A stretch of DNA of 64,000 nucleotides from Perognathus longimembris pacificus (lineage: Eukaryota > Chordata > Mammalia > Rodentia > Heteromyidae). Shown here piece after piece: positions 57,421-64,000 of this stretch (positions within the stretch are counted from its first letter, which is position 1; each line of letters opens with the position of its first letter). The stretch spans positions 19,533,360 through 19,597,359 of the forward strand of contig NC_063167.1 of the NCBI RefSeq assembly GCF_023159225.1, given 5' to 3'. A program made the position numbers and the translations under genes. Below the pieces are notes generated by a model, which searched no databases, was not told where the DNA came from, and saw only the letters and a list, made by a program, of their open reading frames with translations.

Positions 57421-58099
57421 CAAGTCCGGCCACACTGCCCAGAAGGCCAGACTAGCGACCCCTCGCTCCCCTTAACCGCCCCTCACCAGGCCACTCTCAC
57501 CAAAATCCAAAATTCTCCCCACTCCTGGGGCCCTAAGGGCAGGTCTCCCCCTCACTTGGACCTGCAGTGAGGTCCCAAAAAGTTCTGATCTCAAAGTGCC
57601 TGATCTCCTGAGGGGCGAGGTGGGAGGGCGTTGGAGGCTCCTCTGGACCTCGGTGTGGCTGACTTTCCACATGGACCACCCCCAATAGCCAGGTGCCTTT
57701 GGAGACCCTGACTTGTTAGTTCCCTGTACTGATCTCGCGTCGCCAGCCTTCACATGTGCACCCAGACCCCAGCCAACAGGAGTTCACAGTGGCCCCTGTG
57801 GCCTGAGCCATCCCAGAGGTCGGGTGGTTTGTGGCCGAATAGGCAAGGCATAGGGGGTAAGACAAGCACAGACGCCCTGCACCAATGCGGTGGGCAGGAT
57901 GGTGGTGTGTGTAGAGGATACTTCCTGTCTTTATTTTCCTAAAGGCTGGAGTGAAGGCTTCAGAATCTGTTCTGCAGTCATCTCCTCCAGGATTAGGAAA
58001 GGAGAGGAAAAGGGACCTGACCTTGATTCTGAAGAGAAACAGCCTAACACACCCATCATTGCTGGGTTTTGATAGGTGCCAAACACTCTATAAGAGCAA

Positions 58100-58265
58100 T
58101 CTAATCTCATTGTCCTAAGAGCTATATGAGGCAGCAGCAGTCACTGACCCATTTTATAGAGGGTCCAACTGAGGCTCAGAGAGGTTAAGTAGCTTGCCCA
58201 GGTCCCACCTCTTGTGAACTCAGGTCATCTGATCTAAAACTGAGTTCCTAACTCCTTACTCAGCT
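58100..58265 (-). mobile_element. MIR-like relic in ADGRB2 intron 1
   Basis: AACTGAGGCTCAGAGAGGTT, AAGTAGCTTGCCCAGG and GAACTCAGGTCATCTGAT mark a well-preserved copy. Confidence 0.7.
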
Positions 58266-60100
58266 TCACTACTTGGGGATTGGAAGGAAGAGAGCACAGA
58301 CCGTTGGGACTCCCTTTCATCTCACAGAATTGCTCACCATGGACAAACACCCTAGACTAGACCTGTCCCCTCCTTAGGAGCAAGGAGGGGAAGAGAGCAG
58401 AAGTGAGGAGGAGGAGGAGGAGGGCGAGGAAGGAGGCAGGGAAGGGAAGAGGGGAAGCATGGCTTTTCTGTCTGGGTCCATCATCTCCCCACCACCATCA
58501 CCAGTGCATACATGCCCCGTGTCCACACTGACCGGCACCCCCGAGTCGGTGCAGGAGACACTCCTCGCTCCCTGGGTTCCTGCTAGGTTTCGCGGTGGGG
58601 TCAGATGTATTCCTCCACAGCTTACTCCATGCCCAAACCCACCTCTGCCCCCCACACTGTAGGTAGTGTCATGAGGTAGACAGACAGAGGGTTCCCTAGG
58701 GACATCTACCTAAGCCCAAACAAACCAGACCGTCCTGAAGGCAGCGCCAGCCCAGCGGTCTGCGCCTGATGCTCAAGAGGGTTCCAGACTTGCTGAGGGG
58801 ATGCGCCATCCATCCCACCCCATCCATCCGTCCCCAAAGCATGTCGCCTGGCCACCGGGAGTGTTAGGTCACGGGTGGCACGAGGAGGCTCCGGGCCTCG
58901 CTCACCAACCTCATCTCCCCAAGGGAACTCCCCAGCGCCAGTCCCGCAGCCACCGCTATAATGTTCGGGCTGCGGAACCCCGGGAGTGCCCGCGAGAGGA
59001 GAAGGGGCGGTGGGTCCCAGGCCGCGGGCAGGGGGCGCCAGAGGACGCCCAGGGGCCCGGCAGGCAGCTGGCGAGGCGGGCGAGCGGGCGGGCGGCCGCG
59101 CGCGGCCCGGGCGCCCCTCCCCCCGCGGGCAGCAGACCCGTCGTCCGCTCCGCATCGGCCGTGGCGCGGAGGACTTCCCGCGGCGGCGCCCTCGGACCCA
59201 GCCGACTGCGGGATTGGCGGCCAACTTCACAGCCTACAACCCACCCCCTCCGTCCTACGGGCCCCGGGGGTTGCAGGAGGGCGCGTCTGGTGCCCGGCTC
59301 GGTGCCCAGCGGCGGGAGGGGGAGGGTGGGGGAGGGCCCGGCCAGCGATGAACCGGGGAGTCGGGAGTGCGGGTCCGATGGCGATCCCAAGCGGAGGGAG
59401 GGGGCTCCGGGAAGACAGGGGGGGGACGCGGCCCCAATTCTGGACTGGGGGAGGGGAGGGGGCTTGCAGCAGAGACTGGCGAGGGGAGGCGGGATTCTGG
59501 GCCGATATGGGGGCGGGGGCACCAGGGCAGAAATAGAGGGGCAGCATGGCCGGGGCGCGGGCGCGGGGGAGGGCAGGACCGACGCGGCCGGGCGGGGAGC
59601 CGCTCCGGGCAGGCGGGAGGTGGGAGGGGAGGCGCGGGATCTCACGCCCAGGCCAGGGGCGGAGGGGGGGCGGGGGGGTGCAGGCGAGCTGCAGGTTGGA
59701 CAGGGGGGCTCTAAATCCAGGCGTGGGGCGCATTGCCGGGACCCGGGCCGAGACCCGCACAGACTCGATGGGGCGAGGAGGGGACGGCGTGGGTCCGGAG
59801 TGTAAAGGTGGGGGGACTTTCGGTGAGACCGACGTGGCGGGGGTCGGCCGGGGCTGGGGGCGGGGACCGAGAAGGGACTCACCAGAGACGAGGGGGGCCT
59901 CGGCCCCAGGCTTGGGAGTTCCCAAAAGGACGGGGGTGGGCGAGCGCGGAGCGGACTCAGCTCGGGCTGGGGGAGAATTCAGCAGAGACGGGCTGGGAGA
60001 GCGCCCCGAGTGCGGGCTGGTGCGGAAACTCGGGGCCGCCCCGGGAGGGGTCGGTGCGGTCCGGGTCGCGGTCGGGGGCCGAGCACTCACCTGGGCGCCG

Positions 60101-60160
60101 TCAGCAGCAGGAGCGGGGGCCGGCGCGGGCGGAGGCGGCCACGGGGCGCAAGTTTGCCAT
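60101..60160 (-). other. Upstream ORF in ADGRB2 5'UTR, 19 codons plus stop
   Basis: The ATG at 60160-60158 has a strong initiation context, with G at -3 and G at +4. The frame stops at 60103-60101, ten bases before the exon 1 donor. It precedes the main ATG, which lies in the next exon, so scanning ribosomes would meet it first. It is likely to damp translation of the receptor. The peptide itself is arginine- and alanine-rich and not recognised. Confidence 0.5.
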
Positions 60161-60307
60161 CCCTAAGGCGGGGGCCGGGCCGGGCGCGGGGCAGCTCGCG
60201 GCAGCCGCGCCGGGGGCCGTGGCTCCCGCTCCGCCGAGCGGCGGGTGCAGAAAACGCGCGGCGGAGCTGCGCGGGGCGGGCGGGCGCCGGGCCGGGCGCG
60301 GGCTCCT

Positions 60308-60337
60308 GCCGCCGCCGCCGCCGCCGCCGCCGCCGCC
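60308..60337. repeat. (GCC)10 / (GGC)10 trinucleotide tract
   Basis: Ten uninterrupted GCC units on the plus strand, which read GGC in the probable ADGRB2 5'UTR. Confidence 0.95.
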
Positions 60338-61564
60338 TCCTCGCCGCGCCGCCCCCCGCGCTCCCGCCCTGAGCACCGCCCGCGCCGCGCGCCCCGCGCC
60401 GCGCGCCGCCTCCTATTCGCAGGCAGCGGCCGCAGCCCCAGGCTCGCAACGCCGGTGCCGCATCTTCCTCGGTCTCCGAGCTCCGCCGCCGAGCCGGATT
60501 CCGCGGGCCGCTCCGGCCGCTGCCCGCAGCGCGCGCCGGGCCGAGTGACGGCCGAGGCGGGACGCGGCGCCTGCGCGGGCCGGGCCCGGGAGGGGGCGCG
60601 CGCCGGGCCGGGCGCGAGGAGCCGCGGGAGAAGGGGCGGGGGGCGGGGGCGACGCGCGCCGCCTCCTGTTAAAGGGGGAGCAGCGCCAGCCGAGCCAAGC
60701 GCGCCCTCCCCCTCCCCGCCCTGGGCCCCTGGCGCCGGCGCGGGAGAAGCCCCGGGTAAGCCCCCGCCCCGCTCGTGGCCTCCGGGACCGCAGTGGGAGG
60801 CGATCCACGACGCCCCTCCAGCGATACCCCAGGCCAGTCATCTCGCACCGCCGGGGTCTCCCGGCCTCTGGAGGCTGAGACGTTTGCTTCTCACCACCCC
60901 TCCTCCCCCGTATGCATTGCATATTGCATGTCCCTGTGCATGCAGGTGCCACTCGTGGGCACTGAACTTTGCATAAGCATACAGGTGCCCTACGTGTGCA
61001 CCACAATGTTGCCTGGCTTGTGCATGCAAGTGCTACACGTATGCACAGTGCATTGACATGTGCTTAAGTCCCGAATGCGGATTGCTTGTTTCTGGACCGT
61101 CGGGAGGCATATAGCTAGCATACAGGTTCACAGGTGCCACATGTGTACACCGCAGTGTGACATGTTGGATGCATGCATGTCCTGGTGTGAACGCTGTGGT
61201 GTTGCATGTCCTCAGGCACGGGCACGCTGCACGTGTGCAGTGTTCCATGTTTTCCCCAGTATCTATTCTCACAAGTGCCTTTCCCGGTGCCAGGGGCGCC
61301 CCCATGTTGCATCTGTTTGTGTAGAAGCCAAGGAGATGCACAGACCCACCCCTTCCCCACTCTGGCACTGTGCCCAGGAACAGTTGGGTGGGGCCTGAGC
61401 CCACAAGGCTGAAGCAGTACCCAGGGAGATGCCCATGGCTCAAGGCCCTGGTCAGGTGGTTTGTGGCCTGGGCATGTTGCCACCAGGAAGGTGGGCAGAC
61501 TGGGGACACACCACTGACTGCAGCCAGAACAAGTAGGTTAATTTGACGGCTTTGATCAGAGAGG

Positions 61565-61579
61565 CCAGCAGGGGGCAGC
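61565..61579 (+). promoter_or_regulatory. CTCF-like core site
   Basis: CCAGCAGGGGGCAGC matches the CTCF core consensus at every specified position. It lies about 0.8 kb upstream of the ADGRB2 promoter island. Confidence 0.55.
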
Positions 61580-62325
61580 TTTGCAATGAGGGTGGGATGG
61601 CTTCAGGACATACTTTTGATGGCTCTCTGGCCAGGAGGGGCCCAATCCAGGATGGGCAAGGAAGTCCTCAGTCCACCCAACCCTAACTCCACATTTCCAT
61701 GCTACCTCTCCAGGGTTGTCACTCTAGAGAATGAGACTAAATGAGAAAAGCCCACCTTTCTCTGGGGGCAGAAGACAGGCCCCTCTATTCCTTCCCTCTG
61801 TCCCTCCCCCTCCAGCAGTGGCAGTGACATTTGTTTTGAGTGATTGTGAGAGATTATCGACTTTAATGGAAGGAGGTAATAAGGGGCGATGAAGGAATCT
61901 CACCTGTCACCTTAAGGGAATTTATGAGACTGTATGAAGCACAGAGGAAGGCTGGGCTGACACCTTCCCTTTCCCTAACAGAACCCAAGGAAACCGGTGC
62001 CTTGGGCCTAGCACTGGCTGGCAGAGCTCCTGGATTCTTGCTGGGCACCCTGGCATCTTTGAGTGTGAAGGCTCAGCTGCTACTGTGAAAGCTGAGCCAG
62101 GCGGGCCTTGTCATCTGCAGTGTTGAGCGCCCTCCTGGCACAGTGGGAAATCCCGGGTCCCTTCTTCCTTGGGTACTGAGAGAGGCAAAGAGGGTGCTAA
62201 GCAAAAGCAGGGAACATGGCCATCAGGCTGCCCATCAGGAGGCAAGACAGACCCTTAGAAGACTCCAGAACAAGATCCTCCAGGGCTTGAGCCTCTTGCT
62301 CTCTTACAGGTAGCCTGCCTCTCTC

Positions 62326-62349
62326 ATGAATATTCATGATTATTTGCAT
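62326..62349. promoter_or_regulatory. POU-factor palindrome plus octamer
   Basis: ATGAATATTCAT, a perfect palindrome of the MORE type used by paired POU proteins, is followed four bases later by a perfect octamer, ATTTGCAT. It lies about 2 kb upstream of the ADGRB2 first exon. Confidence 0.5.
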
Positions 62350-63194
62350 ACTAGAGACCCAGCACTTGGATAAACAGGCAGGTCTCTTGCAGATGTGATG
62401 CAGCTGGATTCCTAAGGCTTTCCTCTCCTCTCCCCAACCCCACCTCCTGATCCAGCTGAGGTGGGGCGGCAGAGGTGCTGGCTCTAGCAACCAGTTTTTG
62501 TCTGCTTCTCAGTTCCTTGGTAGACCTCTGACTTCTTGACCCCATTCATTCAGCTGCAACAATGTACTCCCTAGGGGAGACAGGGAGTGGAACAAAGTAG
62601 GAGACTGGCAGAATTGTACCCCATTCCCCCGCCCCCCCCCCCAAGTCTTGCAGAGCAGACTAGGTAGGTCAGCCAGGCAAGAGGGGCTTGTGAGGGAGCC
62701 AGATGATGAGAGCCAGAGCTCTCGGCAGTGTGCAAGGCTGCAAGTGTGCTCTGGAAGTTCTCCCCCCAGCGGTGACTCCCACATCAGGGCTTCCCCACCT
62801 CCTTCCCCAGGAGCCCCTGCCCTTCCACACTCACCGTGGGGATAATGCCACCCTGCCTGGCAGGACTTGGAGTAATTACAAATCGTTTCCATATTCAAAT
62901 CCAGCTGGTTGAAGAGAAATTGCTTCTCTGAGCAGTGCAGGCGGGGGTGGGAAAAACAAATCTTAGCCCCAGGAGGGGCCTCCAGGGAATCTGGGGCACA
63001 GAAGGGGCACCATCCACAACTGGAAGGTGGAGGGCTTGGGCAGAGTGGTAGGGCCCTCCCCCACCCCCACCACACACCTGGACAGTGACCCATATCATCT
63101 GGCCCCATTGGGGTCCCTTCTGGAACCTCAAACGAGGTGGAGGGACCAATCCTGCAAGGACTAGAGACCAAGGCCTCCTGCCCTGCTCTCATGC

Positions 63195-63310
63195 TGTCAT
63201 GCTAAGGTGACCTTGAGGAAGTCCCTTCAGCTTTTTGGGCCTCAGTTTCCTTATTGTAAAATGGTATAAAGCATCTCAGCCTGGATTCCAGGGATCAAAG
63301 TATAGATTGG
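63195..63310 (+). mobile_element. MIR-like relic
   Basis: TTTTTGGGCCTCAGTTTCCT followed by TATTGTAAAATGGTATAAAG is an MIR core. Confidence 0.6.
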
Positions 63311-64000
63311 CAAGGGCTGGGCCCTGAAAAGGAGCCTTTGCTAATAATGATCACTAATTAAGCAATGTATTTGCTGTTGTTGCTGTTAGTAATAACAACC
63401 CTGCTGGCCCGGCTAGGAGAACACACAGGCGTGAAAGCACAAGCCAATGGGGCAGCTCATGAGAGGACGGTGTGTCGAGTCACAGAGCTCCCTAGCTTCA
63501 CCCGCCTGGCCTCAGCCTTGCCTCCCGCTGGGCCAGTGCCGATATGCTTCATTGCCCTTTAAACAGATGAGAAAATGTTCTTCTTCCTTTCCCAATGATT
63601 TATTTGGCCCAGCGCCTAGGCAGGTTTCCTTCCAGCTGGTGGGACCTAGAGCACCCCCACTCAACCCCTGCCTGCCAAGGCCACTCAGCCGGGCACCCCA
63701 GGGCCACCTAAAGCTCTGGGTCTCAGGTCTCTTCCAGCCCCATACACACCCCAGACATCAGTTTATCAGGAACTGAGCCTATGTCCCCACAGACACTCAA
63801 CACCATGTGACAATCTCACCAAGGTCTACCTCAGGGCTCATATAGCCCATGCCTCGCTACTCCAGGTGTCACAGATCCTGAAGGGCTATCCTAGAAAAAG
63901 CAGAGTGCCCTCTACACCTGCAAGAAACCCTGCAGAGCTAGCTTCCCTCCTTCTGCTGCAGAAGTCAAATGGGCTAGGCCCAATCTTGGTGATTGTCTTC

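Larger units (their letters stand above)
53482..60090 (-). other. ADGRB2: ADGRB2 intron 1
   Basis: 6.6 kb between the 5'UTR exon and the signal-peptide exon. It holds MIR-like relics (53600-53775, 58100-58265), a second CpG island near 56750-57420 and a GA-rich patch at 58380-58450. The short upstream coding exon known from the human long N-terminus was not found. Confidence 0.7.
25258..60500 (-). other. ADGRB2: ADGRB2 (BAI2) gene, complete
   Basis: Adhesion G-protein-coupled receptor B2, a neuronal plasma-membrane receptor of the brain-specific angiogenesis inhibitor group. The 28 spliced coding exons join in frame to 4584 nt (1527 residues plus stop). Domains in order: signal peptide about 1-20, cysteine-rich CUB-like region about 21-245, four thrombospondin type 1 repeats about 295-515, hormone-receptor motif about 516-585, GAIN about 586-918 with GPS cleavage between Leu905 and Ser906, seven helices about 925-1165, tail about 1170-1527 ending in QTEV. 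Four repeats, not five, point to BAI2/BAI3 rather than BAI1; I recognise the sequence itself as BAI2. Known family biology: GPS self-cleavage, PDZ partners at the C-terminus, and GABP-gamma binding to the tail. The 5' end of exon 1 is not resolved. Confidence 0.97.
60091..60500 (-). other. ADGRB2: ADGRB2 5'UTR exon 1 (non-coding)
   Basis: The exon ends at 60091 with a consensus donor, GTGAGTG, at 60090-60084 on the minus strand, inside a dense CpG island. It splices in principle to the acceptor at 53482 that precedes the signal-peptide exon. The transcription start is not visible; 60500 is only a guess from the GC-rich core. The exon carries a (GGC)10 tract and a short AUG upstream ORF, listed separately. 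Confidence 0.65.
58950..60800. promoter_or_regulatory. ADGRB2: CpG-island promoter of ADGRB2
   Basis: Roughly 1.8 kb of very GC-rich DNA with frequent CpG, many GGGCGG/CCGCCC Sp1/KLF-type boxes and no TATA box that I can place. The minus-strand donor of ADGRB2 exon 1 lies at 60090. A plus-strand donor-like GGGTAAGC lies at 60755-60760, so transcription may be divergent. Long open frames on both strands here are GC-bias artefacts. Confidence 0.75.
60801..64000. other. Upstream intergenic region of ADGRB2
   Basis: No gene is supported. It holds a stretch of alternating GCATG/CACATG words (60.9-61.3 kb), a CTCF-like site (61565-61579), a POU-type palindrome with an octamer (62326-62349), two AT-rich homeodomain-site clusters near 62.87 and 63.35 kb, and an MIR-like relic at about 63195-63310. 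Confidence 0.6.

Noticed and set aside
53482..60090. Upstream coding exon for the longer human N-terminus
   Set aside because: I searched for a short ATG exon that could splice to 53481 in frame and found none I could support.
58956..60548. Long open frames of 190-330 codons on both strands
   Set aside because: They overlap each other in all frames within a CpG island, are Pro/Arg/Gly/Ala-rich, and lack domains. GC bias explains them.
62509..63192. A 227-codon minus-strand frame upstream of ADGRB2
   Set aside because: No recognised family. It overlaps candidate regulatory DNA and has no CpG island or coding texture.
1..64000. CRISPR arrays, bacterial operons, phage or plasmid features
   Set aside because: The window is vertebrate nuclear DNA. 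All short regular repeats are microsatellites, and no prokaryotic gene texture is present.

Overview
The window is mammalian nuclear DNA, most likely from a rodent. It has split genes with GT-AG introns, two GC-rich CpG-island promoters, many (CA)n and (CT)n microsatellites, old MIR-like and L2-like relics, and about 14 copies of one dimeric SINE. That SINE joins a B1/Alu-like left half to an ID-like, tRNA-Ala-derived right half. The SINE type suggests a non-murid rodent; a castorimorph such as a kangaroo rat or pocket mouse is my best guess, by inference only.

The main content is one complete brain-type adhesion GPCR gene on the minus strand, ADGRB2 (BAI2). It runs from a CpG-island first exon (donor at 60090) to a poly(A) signal at 25278-25283. 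I placed 28 constitutive coding exons, all with compatible phases, giving 4584 nt of CDS and a 1527-residue protein. The order is signal peptide, CUB-like N-terminal region, four thrombospondin type 1 repeats, hormone-receptor motif, GAIN domain with GPS, seven transmembrane helices, a long cytoplasmic tail and a C-terminal QTEV PDZ ligand. Two in-frame cassette exons were also found: 33 codons in intracellular loop 3 and 19 weakly conserved codons in the tail.

Layout: 1-3513 is probably intron 1 of COL16A1 on the minus strand. A CpG island at about 3514-3960 probably holds its non-coding first exon; this rests on known human gene order and one perfect donor. 4.0-25.2 kb is intergenic, SINE-rich, and holds a strong RE1/REST-like site and a GC-rich tandem duplication. 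25.3-41.8 kb holds ADGRB2 coding exons 2-28. 41.8-52.7 kb is a large intron. 52.7-53.5 kb is the signal-peptide exon. 53.5-60.1 kb is intron 1 with a second CpG island. 60.1-60.8 kb is the ADGRB2 promoter island and 5'UTR exon. 60.8-64.0 kb is upstream intergenic DNA with CTCF-like and POU-like sites.

No other protein-coding gene, functional tRNA or rRNA gene, or CRISPR array was supported.
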